Notes: generated from the sequence alone by a model not told the origin. A stretch of 64,000 nt of DNA from Christiangramia aestuarii (GCF_009735585.1 NZ_VJVW01000002.1:456513-520512); one strand, 5' to 3'; positions 18,318-27,080 are shown, counted from the first letter of the stretch. A program made the numbers and translations.

Positions 18318-19048
18318 AGTAATTTATTTATATCTTCAATTAATATATCTATTTGTGGCTCTTCCTCACCACGAGCTACGCTTTTGTTTCTTTCCACAGA
18401 CCCTCGATAAAATATCAAAGGATTCCCGAACTGGTCTTCCCTGGACCTGATATATCCTTCCTGGTCTACCAGGATGAACATTCCCTGATGGGCAAATCCT
18501 CCTGGAACGCTAGCATCTTCCCCAGCATAAACGCCAAACTCCTTATTGGCCAGGTGATATATCTTCTCCCTGTCTCCCGTTAAAAGGTTCCAGTTGGGAT
18601 GGTCTATCCCATATTTTTCTGCATACTGGCTAAGCACTACAGGGGTATCGTGAGAAGGATCTATTGAAAAAGAGGCGATCCCAAAGTCATCCTCGTCCTC
18701 AAATTCATTCTGTATCTCTACCAGATTCTTATTCATGATGGGGCAAATGGTAGGGCAGGTAGTAAAGAAAAATTCTACCAGATAGGCCTTGCCTTTATAA
18801 TCTTCATTAGAAATGGTATCCCCGTCCTGATTTACAAGTTCGAACTCAGGAGCTTTCTTCCGCTCCCCGTTAATTTCGATATAAGAAAGAGGCTTACCGT
18901 CGTCCTTGATCTTCTTCTGTCTTCTCTGGTTAAGCCTGTCTGAAGAAACCACCTCATCATCATTAATCCTGTCCACGATCTTCGGAATAAAGATGATTCC
19001 GAAGATAAGGATCACCAGTGAGATTCCTACGTATGAATAATTCTTCAT
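18314..19048 (-). CDS. SCO1/SenC family copper chaperone for cytochrome oxidase
   Basis: A 244-residue membrane-anchored thioredoxin-fold protein. A single N-terminal helix (about residues 5-22) is followed by a soluble domain with the copper-binding CPTIC (Cys98 and Cys102) in FFFTTCPTICPIMN and the conserved His187 in GGFAHQGMF. SFSIDPSHDTP is also typical of the family. SCO proteins deliver copper to the Cu_A centre of subunit II, which here is encoded 30 kb away in the act-cox operon. It follows the Cys-less relative by 4 bp. Confidence 0.95.
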   Translation of the reverse strand: MKNYSYVGISLVILIFGIIFIPKIVDRINDDEVVSSDRLNQRRQKKIKDDGKPLSYIEINGERKKAPEFELVNQDGDTISNEDYKGKAYLVEFFFTTCPTICPIMNKNLVEIQNEFEDEDDFGIASFSIDPSHDTPVVLSQYAEKYGIDHPNWNLLTGDREKIYHLANKEFGVYAGEDASVPGGFAHQGMFILVDQEGYIRSREDQFGNPLIFYRGSVERNKSVARGEEEPQIDILIEDINKLL

Positions 19049-19052
19049 CTTA

Positions 19053-19694
19053 TTAATTTCTATTGGCCTTATTCCTTTTTAATGCAAGACGATACTCGGC
19101 CAGAATCACCTTTACATCATCGTTCATTTTATTGCTAAGTTCGGCCACATCCCGGGAGTCGTAGCCATAAAGTTTACCATAATCCTCGTCATCATCCCTT
19201 CCACGAAGATTAGCCTCCTTATCTACGATGAAAACATAAGGCGTATGACCACTTTCGTCCAGTTTATGAGGAGTTTTAAAACTTTTAAAGACTTCTTTTA
19301 TATTTTCCTGGCTGGCATAGACGATCTTCCACTTGGATGACTCCGTGATCTTTTTGAATTCTTCAACGTACTCATCGGTTTCGGTCCTTGCCTCCTTCGG
19401 AAGCACGATCACGAATTGAAAGTCATTAAAACCATAATATTTTTCAAGGATCTTCTGGTCCAGGTTGAAGGTATTTCCCTTGATGTTCTCAAGGTCTGAA
19501 CCGAAGAATGCAACCACGTTAATGTGGTCTTTAAAGCTTACCAGGCTGTCTGAATTAGTTTCGAATCCAGTAACATCTTTCACATTTTCAGTAAGAACCG
19601 GAAGCCTGGCAAAATTGTTCTTTCCGGAAGCAAAAAACAAGTATGCGGTAATAGGCAGGGCAAAGAGAATTCCAAGTACCAGAAACTTTTTCAT
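19053..19694 (-). CDS. Membrane-anchored thioredoxin-fold-like protein, Cys-less
   Basis: A 213-residue protein with one N-terminal hydrophobic helix (about residues 4-22) and a soluble domain whose pattern resembles SCO proteins: a strand-rich INVVAFFGSD where SCO has VEFFFTTCP, then a helix, LDQKILEKYYGFNDFQFVIVL, and later YVFIVDKEANLRGRDD matching the SCO strand FILVDQEGYIRSREDQ. I find no cysteine in the whole protein, so it cannot bind copper or exchange disulfides as SCO does. It lies 4 bp before sco. Its function is unknown; a structural partner of SCO or the oxidase is an inference from context. Confidence 0.7.
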   Translation of the reverse strand: MKKFLVLGILFALPITAYLFFASGKNNFARLPVLTENVKDVTGFETNSDSLVSFKDHINVVAFFGSDLENIKGNTFNLDQKILEKYYGFNDFQFVIVLPKEARTETDEYVEEFKKITESSKWKIVYASQENIKEVFKSFKTPHKLDESGHTPYVFIVDKEANLRGRDDDEDYGKLYGYDSRDVAELSNKMNDDVKVILAEYRLALKRNKANRN

Positions 19695-19812
19695 CTGTCT
19701 TAAATATTCATTTTATGGTCAGATGCAATTTGCGATTAAGGTTTTAATATACTTTAAGCGCTAGCAGCACTGTTCATTTCATAAGTAGAAAATCCTATTT
19801 TACAAGGGGCTA

Positions 19813-19848
19813 CAAAAATAAAAAGACGGTTTAACAAAACCGCCTTTT
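19813..19848 (-). terminator. Terminator between the oxidase subunit genes and the SCO cluster
   Basis: A 12-bp stem (19821-19832 with 19837-19848, one G-U pair on the minus strand) is followed by a U-rich run. It lies 18 bases after the stop of the subunit IV gene. Confidence 0.8.
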
Positions 19849-19866
19849 CCATTGTTTTTAACTTTT

Positions 19867-20229
19867 TTAGAAGTCCCAGGCAACATAACCTGATTTATAG
19901 ACATCGTAAATATAACCTCCCTCGGTTAAAAGAATAAATATCAAATAAGAGATGAGGAATATCGAAGTCCAGACGATCGCCCTTCTAAGACCCTTGGTCT
20001 CATGCTCAAGGTGCATGAACGCCCAGGCAATATAATATGCTTTATAAATAGTTAGGATAATGAAGATCCAGTTAAGCAATCTCATTCCTAACAGGAAGGT
20101 ATCGGTAAGGAAAACGGGTTTTATAATCCCCAGTATAACTTCAACAATTGTTACTACTGAAAGTATTCCGAAAACCGTCCAGATCCTTTTAGATGCCGAT
20201 CCGTGTTGATGTGTAGTATCGTGAGCCAT
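19867..20229 (-). CDS. Cytochrome c oxidase subunit IV family protein
   Basis: A 120-residue inner-membrane protein with three helices, about residues 16-37, 43-65 and 84-104. The pattern VVTIVEVILGI ... YYIAWAFMHLEHE matches the prokaryotic subunit IV (COX4_pro/CyoD-like) family; the WAFMHLEHE segment is typical. It should be a small accessory subunit of the aa3-type oxidase. It is 17 bp behind the long CoxIII gene, and a terminator follows. Confidence 0.85.
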   Translation of the reverse strand: MAHDTTHQHGSASKRIWTVFGILSVVTIVEVILGIIKPVFLTDTFLLGMRLLNWIFIILTIYKAYYIAWAFMHLEHETKGLRRAIVWTSIFLISYLIFILLTEGGYIYDVYKSGYVAWDF

Positions 20230-20246
20230 AATAGTTTATTTCAGAA

Positions 20247-21227
20247 TTATACCAGGTAAAAGAATGTAAATACAAATACCCATACAAGGTCTACAAAGTG
20301 CCAGTAAAGACCAACTTTTTCAACCATCTCATAACTTCCTCTTCTCTCGTAGGTACCAATGATCACATTAAAGAAAATAATGATATTGATGATCACTCCA
20401 GAGAATACGTGGAATCCGTGGAAACCGGTGATAAAGAAGAAGAAATCTGCGAAAAGTGGAGACCCGTACTCGTTCTGTACCAGGTTTGCTCCTTCTACAG
20501 TTCCTACCGCTTCGTTATTAAGCTTAAGCAAGGATTCTTCCCTGCTTAGAATGGTTTTATCACCATCTTCGGTAAGTTGCTGAGTTCTAATTAAAAGATC
20601 CTCGTTCTGGATAAAACCTGCTTTCACCTCTTCAAGACTATACGTAGGAAGGTCTTTTCCTTCATCGAACCAGATGCCGTTATTGGCTTCATGTTCCACC
20701 CTGTCTCCAGCAATTGGAACAGCGATATCTGCAAGTCCAACTCGGTGACCTTCACCATCTACGAATTGAAGCACATTACCACCTTTAGTAGTAACGGCAC
20801 CATATTCCCCGCTAATGAAATTTTTCCACTCCCATGCCTGGGATCCAACGAAAACAAGACCTCCAATAATGGTTAGGAACATATAGGTAGTCACCTTTCC
20901 CTTTTTCATGTGATGTCCCGCATCTACGGCAAGAACCATAGTTACAGAAGAGAAAATAAGGATAAAGGTCATCAGGGCCACGTAGTACATTGGAGCATCC
21001 ACTCCGTGTAAGAACGGGAAGTGATTGAACACCTCATCGGCAATTGGCCATGAATCGATGAATTTAAATCTTGAAAAACCGTAAGCGGCAAGGAATCCTG
21101 AAAATGTTAAAGCATCGGAAAGGATGAAAAACCACATCATCATTTTTCCGTAACTAGCTTTTAGTGGTTCATTACCACCACCCCAGGTTTTTCCTTCTGT
21201 GCCTGTTCTAACGACAGTAGCCTCCAT
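20247..21227 (-). CDS. Cytochrome c oxidase subunit III with a large inserted soluble loop
   Basis: A 326-residue inner-membrane protein. CoxIII helices are recognisable: SYGKMMMWFFILSDALTF, MYYVALMTFILIFSSVTMV, KVTTYMFLTIIGGLVFVGSQ, and near the end FFFFITGFHGFHVFSG and LYWHFVDLVWVFVF. Between the third and fourth of these lies a hydrophilic insert of about 120 residues (about 138-258) absent from standard CoxIII, which is near 200 residues at this type. The core His and Glu residues of the family remain. It is 45 bp behind the shorter CoxIII gene. Confidence 0.9.
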   Translation of the reverse strand: MEATVVRTGTEGKTWGGGNEPLKASYGKMMMWFFILSDALTFSGFLAAYGFSRFKFIDSWPIADEVFNHFPFLHGVDAPMYYVALMTFILIFSSVTMVLAVDAGHHMKKGKVTTYMFLTIIGGLVFVGSQAWEWKNFISGEYGAVTTKGGNVLQFVDGEGHRVGLADIAVPIAGDRVEHEANNGIWFDEGKDLPTYSLEEVKAGFIQNEDLLIRTQQLTEDGDKTILSREESLLKLNNEAVGTVEGANLVQNEYGSPLFADFFFFITGFHGFHVFSGVIINIIIFFNVIIGTYERRGSYEMVEKVGLYWHFVDLVWVFVFTFFYLV

Positions 21228-21272
21228 AGAAGTATTTTAATGTTAAAGGATGCGCAAAAATACGCATTTTTA

Positions 21273-21854
21273 TTATCTATAGAAATAGAAAAACAAAATC
21301 AAAAATATCCAAAGCACATCCACGAAGTGCCAGAACGTTTCACCAAGCTCGAAACCAAGCATTTGCCCCGGTTTATAGCGTTGTTTAAAATGGTTATAAA
21401 TTAAGACCAGGAGTACGATGATACCCGCGATTAAATGGGCCAAATGCACACATACTAGGATATAAATGAACGAAGTGGTCACCGAACTTTCGGCACCGGT
21501 GAACCAGTATCCCTGGCTAAGTATCTCGCTGAACCCATAAAACTGGAAAACGATGAACAGAATTGAAAGTATAAGCGTCCCGATCATTAAAGCGCTCGCG
21601 TTTTTCCTGTTTCCGTTCAGGATCATTCTTTTACTCAACCAAAGCGTGACACTGCTGGCAATGATCACTATGGTACTCCATAGAAATGCCAGGGGTAGCT
21701 CAAAATCGTTCAGCCAGTCTGGCCTGCTTTTACTAACCACGTAAGCACTGGTAAGACCGGCAAAGGTCATCGCCATACTCACAATACCAAACCAGAGCAT
21801 CATCTTTTTTGCTCTTTCGTGTTTCTTTTTGTCTGATCCCTGAGTTAAATCCAT
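21273..21854 (-). CDS. Cytochrome c oxidase subunit III (short form)
   Basis: A 193-residue inner-membrane protein with five helices. The N-terminal helix pair (AKKMMLWFGIVSMAMTFAGL, LPLAFLWSTIVIIASSVTLW) and the ending (GETFWHFVDVLWIFLILFFY) are CoxIII signatures, and VCVHLAHLIAGIIVL corresponds to TGFHGFHVFSG of the neighbour. It overlaps the ctaB 3' end by 10 bp. With the longer CoxIII next door, either the oxidase uses both or they serve different assemblies; only one subunit I gene is present in the window. Confidence 0.88.
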   Translation of the reverse strand: MDLTQGSDKKKHERAKKMMLWFGIVSMAMTFAGLTSAYVVSKSRPDWLNDFELPLAFLWSTIVIIASSVTLWLSKRMILNGNRKNASALMIGTLILSILFIVFQFYGFSEILSQGYWFTGAESSVTTSFIYILVCVHLAHLIAGIIVLLVLIYNHFKQRYKPGQMLGFELGETFWHFVDVLWIFLILFFYFYR

Positions 21855-22747
21855 TCTCTGATAAATTTATCTAATACGTATACAATTTGCAGCAATGTGA
21901 TATAAGATACACTGGCAAACATTAATTTTTTAGCAGCCTCGGCTGTTTTTTCCTTGAATAGTCTTACCGCATAGTATAACATCCCGATGCCCAGCAAAAG
22001 AATGATCGCACCTGATACAGGCGTTAGGTAAAGTTTCCCGGTTACCCCGAAAACAGGGATAAGCGAAACAAGTATGGTCCAGCAGGTATAAAGAATGATC
22101 TGTATGGCCGTACCTCGATCCCTTTTTCCTGTAGGCAGCATAAAGAAACCGCCTTTTTTATAATCATCGAACAACCACCAGCCAATTGCCCAGAAATGCG
22201 GGAATTGCCAGAAAAACTGTATCATAAATAAAGTGCCCGGCTCTATACTGAAATTACCTGTAGCGGCAACCCAGCCTAACATAAAAGGGATAGCTCCCGG
22301 AAACGCACCAACAAAAACTGAAAGCGGCGTCTTGGTCTTTAAAGGAGTATAGATGCTTACGTACAAAAAGATACTTATCGCCCCGAACATTGCCGTTTTA
22401 GGATTTATTACATAAAGCACGATAAGGCCTAAAACTGTGAAAATACTGGCTATGGTGAACGCGACCGGAATACTCATTCTCCCTGCAGGCAATGGCCTGT
22501 TCTTTGTCCTGTCCATCAACGCATCAAGGTTCCTCTCAATGATCTGATTATAGGCGTTGGAAGCCCCTACCATTAAATAACCACCTATCGCCAGCAAGGT
22601 TACCACTACAAAATCTATATTATCGGCACCAAGAAAATAACCAGCAACAGAAGAGAAGACCACGCTAATAGCCAGCCTCATTTTGGTTATCTCCTTAAAA
22701 TCTGACAGAATGGAAGCGTTGGAAGTATGTACGCGCGTGTTGCTCAA
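21845..22747 (-). CDS. ctaB: Protoheme IX farnesyltransferase (heme O synthase)
   Basis: A 300-residue inner-membrane UbiA-type prenyltransferase that adds a farnesyl group to heme B to make heme O, the precursor of heme A. The first Asp-rich motif region reads NAYNQIIERNLDALMDRTKNRP and the second FDDYKKGGFFMLP; WQFPHFWAIGWW is typical of CtaB. I place the start at the TTG at 22747: an upstream in-frame TTG at 22774 lies inside a good promoter -7 box, so it cannot be on the mRNA from that promoter, and the later start gives an N-terminus of normal form. It is the first gene of the oxidase accessory cluster. Confidence 0.88.
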   Translation of the reverse strand: MSNTRVHTSNASILSDFKEITKMRLAISVVFSSVAGYFLGADNIDFVVVTLLAIGGYLMVGASNAYNQIIERNLDALMDRTKNRPLPAGRMSIPVAFTIASIFTVLGLIVLYVINPKTAMFGAISIFLYVSIYTPLKTKTPLSVFVGAFPGAIPFMLGWVAATGNFSIEPGTLFMIQFFWQFPHFWAIGWWLFDDYKKGGFFMLPTGKRDRGTAIQIILYTCWTILVSLIPVFGVTGKLYLTPVSGAIILLLGIGMLYYAVRLFKEKTAEAAKKLMFASVSYITLLQIVYVLDKFIREWI

Positions 22748-22771
22748 AAAAAGCTTTTTTTTTAACTGGCG

Positions 22772-22801
22772 CAAAGATACTCCTTAATTAGGTTTTGGCA
22801 A
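22772..22801 (-). promoter_or_regulatory. Promoter of the ctaB-cox3 cluster
   Basis: TTG (22799-22801), 19 bp, then TATCTTTG (22772-22779) on the minus strand fit the Bacteroidota consensus. Its position rules out the longer ctaB start. Confidence 0.7.
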
Positions 22802-22837
22802 GGAAGGCAATATGTTAATTTTCAGACCCGGAAATCA

Positions 22838-24961
22838 CTAATAATCAAAATACCAGTTAAAAATATCTGTTCTTAAACCAAAGTTGATCCAGGTAGTGGA
22901 ATTATCAAAATTCGCTGGCGTATCTACCTGAGTATTAAAATCCCGGTAAATAAAACTAGCGAACAATTTCAGGTTGGTGGTCGGGTTTACGATATACCCG
23001 GCTTCGAGTTCAGTAAAAAAGGAACTGGTAGTATTTCCCTGCCCTATTTCTACCCCGGTATCGAATGGTCGATCTTCTTCGTTCCGGTAAATATCCTGCC
23101 CGTAATAATCTCCCTTTTCATTAAAATCGAAACCTCGCTTACCGTAGATAAGTTTAGCCATCCCGTACCAGCGATCTCTTTTATACCTGGCAATACCAAT
23201 GAATTCCCGGAAATTCGCTCCCCATAGATGCGCCATCCCCTGGTTATTGTGGGCGTAGTTCAGGGTAATTGAGTTATGCGAATAGGTATAGGGCCTCACC
23301 TGGTTATATTCTGCCTGCAGGTAAAGATTATTTACTTTGAACGCATTAAAATACTTAAGCCCTAACTGGAAACCCAGCTTGTTCTTCCAGCTGCCTTCTC
23401 CACCGAACACATCTCCAGAAGAGAACTCATCTATAAGCCACTGCCCATAGGCATACATCTGGTTGGAAAACTTATATTTCCCGGTAAGACCTATGATGGC
23501 ATTTCCGCCATCTGCCCCAGTAGCAAATTCTATCGCACGATAAAAGATCACCGGGTTCAGGTAATTCAGATCGAAGCCGCGATCATTATCGTTTTCCCAC
23601 ATCACAGACTCAAAAAACCCAAGATTCAAACGATTTGAAACGTTCCAGCTCAGGTAATGATTGGCGATATATTTAGTTCGATAAGAACCACTGTTCACCA
23701 CTTCAGGTCTAACGTCCCTGAGGGACATCCAGGTATTGGTATATTTCAGTTTCCAGAAAGTGGTATTCAGTTTAAGGTATGGATATGGCGAGGGATTATC
23801 ACTCAGCAATAACGATCGGTAGCCATCTCCTATAAAATTATCTCCATGCCCGAATTGGATATTAATAAACTTTGCCGGAGTAAAGGAAAGGTACCCTTCA
23901 GCAACTGGGTAATCATAACCATCGTTCATAAAGGTTTTGGCAACTCCACGACCGGGAATTATTGCCGGGTCTCCCCCATCTGGCTTAATAGATTCAGCAA
24001 ACCTGTTGTAATATTCAGCGAACCTTCCCTGGCTCTCGTAGACCACCGAGTAGAAATTAAATTTCTTCCCCAGGCCTCCCTGAACAATGAATTGCCTCCC
24101 GTTGTTATAGGTAAATTCATGATCGGTCTGATCAAAATCCTTTCCTATTTGCAGGTCGAACCCAGGATCCAGGGTAAACCAGTAATCCTCTGTCTGGAAT
24201 CTCACCAGGTGCTCGTTCCATAATTTCCTGCCTGCGTAGGTAGACCTGTCCTGAAGCATATCCCTGCGCTGCTCCTTGAAATCATAATATTTATTCACTT
24301 CACTAAACCTTAAAGGCTTGGAAGCTGAATGTGAATTATTCCCTACCTCGTTTAGCTCAGCATCGAACCTACTATAAAATTCATGAGATAACGGAATATT
24401 GATCTCACTGGAATATCTAGGGTTGGTAAATTTTTCAGATTTTATCTGCTCCAGCTCGGTAAGCTCATTAGAATCTTCCAGGACCTCTGGAGAAACTTCG
24501 GATTCGGATTTTAGGCTAATTTCATTTTCCTCTTCTACCTGATGAACCACCGTGTTACTGGAAAGCGGTATTCTTAGAGGCATCTTGAACTGCATATGTA
24601 TAGCACGGCCGTTATAAGTAGCCGGCTTTAACCTGGGAAGAGCATCAAAAACCCTCCTGGTTTCCTCTTTCAATTCATCGTAAGCGGCATCCAGATAAAT
24701 TAACTGAAATTCACCTTCTTCGTCCACCTCGAAAATAATGGTAAGCTGGCCCTTGTAATTTTCCTGCTGAACGATCTCGGGCACCTGAAAATTCTGCCTT
24801 ATATGATTTATCAGGCTTGTATTAAAACAACTAGCCTGGTTCGAGAAATCTACATTTTCGCATTCAGGGAATTCAGGATAAACTTCAGAAGAGAGATTAG
24901 CATCCTGAGCAGTGATCTTAAAACTAATAACTATAAAAGAGAGAAGTAAAATATACTTCAT
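22838..24961 (-). CDS. remB: RemB-like gliding-associated protein with N-terminal TonB-like domain
   Basis: A 707-residue protein with a signal peptide (cut after ITA). Residues about 30-135 form a TonB C-terminal-like domain: FPECENVD, CFNTSLINHIRQNF, LTIIFEVDEEGEF and VFDALPRLKPATYNGR align with the two TonB proteins encoded next door. From about residue 185 to the end the sequence has the strand-rich, aromatic pattern of an outer-membrane barrel similar to Wzi-type proteins (GYLSFTPAKFINIQFGHGDNF). In Flavobacterium johnsoniae, RemB is encoded a few genes from sprA and is needed for gliding; layout and order here agree. The symbol rests on that recalled context and not on a search. Confidence 0.65.
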   Translation of the reverse strand: MKYILLLSFIVISFKITAQDANLSSEVYPEFPECENVDFSNQASCFNTSLINHIRQNFQVPEIVQQENYKGQLTIIFEVDEEGEFQLIYLDAAYDELKEETRRVFDALPRLKPATYNGRAIHMQFKMPLRIPLSSNTVVHQVEEENEISLKSESEVSPEVLEDSNELTELEQIKSEKFTNPRYSSEINIPLSHEFYSRFDAELNEVGNNSHSASKPLRFSEVNKYYDFKEQRRDMLQDRSTYAGRKLWNEHLVRFQTEDYWFTLDPGFDLQIGKDFDQTDHEFTYNNGRQFIVQGGLGKKFNFYSVVYESQGRFAEYYNRFAESIKPDGGDPAIIPGRGVAKTFMNDGYDYPVAEGYLSFTPAKFINIQFGHGDNFIGDGYRSLLLSDNPSPYPYLKLNTTFWKLKYTNTWMSLRDVRPEVVNSGSYRTKYIANHYLSWNVSNRLNLGFFESVMWENDNDRGFDLNYLNPVIFYRAIEFATGADGGNAIIGLTGKYKFSNQMYAYGQWLIDEFSSGDVFGGEGSWKNKLGFQLGLKYFNAFKVNNLYLQAEYNQVRPYTYSHNSITLNYAHNNQGMAHLWGANFREFIGIARYKRDRWYGMAKLIYGKRGFDFNEKGDYYGQDIYRNEEDRPFDTGVEIGQGNTTSSFFTELEAGYIVNPTTNLKLFASFIYRDFNTQVDTPANFDNSTTWINFGLRTDIFNWYFDY

Positions 24962-25024
24962 ACACTAGGGGGGCTATGGTTTTAGGCCTGTAATATACAG
25001 TTTTTCCGAAAGTGAATTTACATA

Positions 25025-25058
25025 AAATAAAAAATCCCCCGCTAAAAGCGAGGGATTT
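25025..25058 (-). terminator. Terminator after the tonB pair
   Basis: A 12-bp stem (25032-25043 with 25047-25058, one G-U pair, loop of three) is followed on the minus strand by a long U-rich run. It separates the tonB genes from remB. Confidence 0.88.
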
Positions 25059-25078
25059 GAATATTATTCAAGCAACTA

Positions 25079-25801
25079 TTAGTCCTGAACCTTGAACGCA
25101 ATAGGAAGGGAGTACATTACCCCTACTGGCTTACCACGTTGCTTACCTGGCTTCATCTTAGGCAAGCTATTAATAACCCTTGCTGCTTCCTGCTCAAGTC
25201 TTGGGTGTGGAGCACGAGCTCTCACCTGACCAATGTTTCCTTTCTCATCAATTCTAAACTGGACGATCACACGGTTAATACCAGTTAGTCCAAGTTCTGC
25301 TCCAAGATCTGTATCGAACTCCTTGTTCACATACTTAGAGATCTTTTCACTCATACATTTCTTACGCTCGTCGTTATTCCTAAGGTTCTCACAACCTGGG
25401 AAGATTGGCACATCTTCAATAACCGCAAATGGAACATCTTCTACCTCTTCCTCTACAGGAGCCTCAACAACTTCTTCCACTTCTACGATCTCATCCAGAT
25501 TGGTTTCAGTAGACTGGATCTCATCCTCTTCTACTTCTTCCTCATCTTCCACAACCTCGATCACTTCCGGTGCCGGAGGTGGTGGTGGCGGTGGTGGCGG
25601 AGTATTTTGCATTTCAGTAATCGGCACATCCTCTTCATCAAGGGCGTCCATGTTTACCTGTCCTATATCTATATTTTCAGGGTCATAAGTTTTCCACTCA
25701 ATCGCCCTCCAGGTTATAAATAGAACTACAACAAGACCAAGCTGAAGAAACAGGGTCCTGTTTCTGTTCAAATTAGCCTTTGGATTTTTCTTAGGTTCCA
25801 T
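25079..25801 (-). CDS. TonB family energy transducer, copy 2
   Basis: A 240-residue inner-membrane protein: basic N-terminus, one membrane helix (about residues 18-34), a spacer with nine consecutive prolines flanked by acidic stretches, and a C-terminal TonB domain (about 135-240) with FPGCENL, CMSEKISKYVNKEF, VQFRIDEKGNIG and VINSLPKMKPGKQRGKPVGV. TonB passes proton-motive energy from ExbBD to outer-membrane receptors. It shares length, order and most motifs with the TonB gene 110 bp upstream, so the two arose by tandem duplication. A strong terminator follows. Confidence 0.92.
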   Translation of the reverse strand: MEPKKNPKANLNRNRTLFLQLGLVVVLFITWRAIEWKTYDPENIDIGQVNMDALDEEDVPITEMQNTPPPPPPPPPAPEVIEVVEDEEEVEEDEIQSTETNLDEIVEVEEVVEAPVEEEVEDVPFAVIEDVPIFPGCENLRNNDERKKCMSEKISKYVNKEFDTDLGAELGLTGINRVIVQFRIDEKGNIGQVRARAPHPRLEQEAARVINSLPKMKPGKQRGKPVGVMYSLPIAFKVQD

Positions 25802-25911
25802 AATGCGTTATATTGTTAAGGGTTGCTAAAATAAAGATTTTTTCTAAAAAACTAAATTTATCTGGAATAATAAGTCAATTAAAATAGGCTATTTCCCTAA
25901 ACTACTCAGAA

Positions 25912-26631
25912 TCATTCCTGAACTCTGAATCTAATCGGGATCGTGTAAGAGACGGGTACGGGTTTTCCTGCCTGCCTGCCCGGTCTCATTTGAGGTAATT
26001 TGGCTATTACTCTCCTGCCTTCTTTTTCCAGTTCCGGATGTGGGGCCCTGACTTGAATTTGCTCTACCAGGCCATCCTTGTTCACTACAAACATTACCAC
26101 CACAAGTTTTGTACCACTGAGCCCAAGCTCAGCGCCTAATCTCGTGTCGAATTCCTTATTTACAAAGTTACTGATTTTTGAACTCATGCATTCTTTTCTT
26201 TCCGGGTTGGCTGTTAGCTCTTCACAACCCGGAAAAACAGGCACCTCTTCTATAAAGTCGAAAGGTACTTTCACCGGCTCCTCGTCATCGTCTGGCTCAA
26301 CTATATCTGCCGGTTCCGGGAGGTCTTCCAGGTCCAGGTTTGGATCTACCACCGCATCTTCGGTGACATCCTTATCATCAGGGACGGTTTCTACCTTATC
26401 TATGATGGTTTTTGGAGGCGGCGGCGGGGTGATTTCGGGCACTATAGTAACCGGCGGAGTTTCCTCGACGGGATCATCGATTTCTACCTTAGTTTTTTCC
26501 TTCGGAATCACTTCATAGCTTTTCCAGTTGAAGGCCTGCAGGGTTAAAAAAAGTACTAGTACGAGTCCAATCTGAAGAAATAGGACCCACTTCCGACGAA
26601 GGTCGGCTTTCGGGTTTTTCTTTGGTTTCAT
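25912..26631 (-). CDS. TonB family energy transducer, copy 1
   Basis: A 239-residue paralogue of the next gene. Order: basic N-terminus MKPKKNPKADLRRKW, membrane helix (about residues 15-31), a Pro/Glu/Asp-rich spacer, and a C-terminal TonB domain with FPGCEEL, CMSSKISNFVNKEF, VVMFVVNKDGLVEQI and VIAKLPQMRPGRQAGKPVPV. The proline run is shorter than in its partner, so the spacers have diverged faster than the C-terminal domain. It follows the vanZ-like gene by 32 bp. Confidence 0.92.
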   Translation of the reverse strand: MKPKKNPKADLRRKWVLFLQIGLVLVLFLTLQAFNWKSYEVIPKEKTKVEIDDPVEETPPVTIVPEITPPPPPKTIIDKVETVPDDKDVTEDAVVDPNLDLEDLPEPADIVEPDDDEEPVKVPFDFIEEVPVFPGCEELTANPERKECMSSKISNFVNKEFDTRLGAELGLSGTKLVVVMFVVNKDGLVEQIQVRAPHPELEKEGRRVIAKLPQMRPGRQAGKPVPVSYTIPIRFRVQE

Positions 26632-26663
26632 AATAAGAGTGGTTAATAAAGGTTATAATTTAG

Positions 26664-27080
26664 CTAAGCTACTTTCTGCTTCAGCTTCTTTACCGTCGGC
26701 GCCATGACCGTAAAGAAAATAACAGCAAGTACTACCCCAGTTGAATTGGCCAGAACATCCCACCAATCGGGCGTTCTGTAACTGGTTAGGGTTCCCTGCA
26801 AAACCTCAATTAACATACCAAATAAAAAACAAGCGAGAGCAACCCATAATAAATTGGATGTATATCGCTTAAAATCAGCCTTATGAAAAACAAAGAACAA
26901 TTTCCACAAAAAGGCTAAAAACAAATATGCTCCGGCATGGAGCATTTTGTCTGTGGGATCAAATCCCGCCACGCTGACTTTAAAGTCCATTACTATCAAA
27001 GAGAAGTAGGTAATGGCACCGGTATAAAGCAGCGCAAAAAATAATGTTATTCTAGCTACCAACAACTTCCTTATATTCAT
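26664..27080 (-). CDS. VanZ-like membrane protein
   Basis: A 138-residue protein with four hydrophobic helices. The family pattern is visible: a first helix near the N-terminus, then [54 protein letters not shown]. The Asp, His, Glu and DWWD residues are the conserved VanZ positions. The function of VanZ-like proteins outside glycopeptide resistance is not established. The start lies 29 bp inside gcvH in another frame, so translation is probably coupled. Confidence 0.88.
   Translation of the reverse strand: MNIRKLLVARITLFFALLYTGAITYFSLIVMDFKVSVAGFDPTDKMLHAGAYLFLAFLWKLFFVFHKADFKRYTSNLLWVALACFLFGMLIEVLQGTLTSYRTPDWWDVLANSTGVVLAVIFFTVMAPTVKKLKQKVA

Noticed and set aside
19813-19820. TATTTTTG on the minus strand as a promoter for the Cys-less SCO-like gene
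   Set aside because: It is the U-tract of the hairpin terminator there, and no -33 element lies at the right distance.
25569-25602. GGT/GGC-rich run that looks like a microsatellite
   Set aside because: It is the reverse strand of the proline codons in the TonB spacer.
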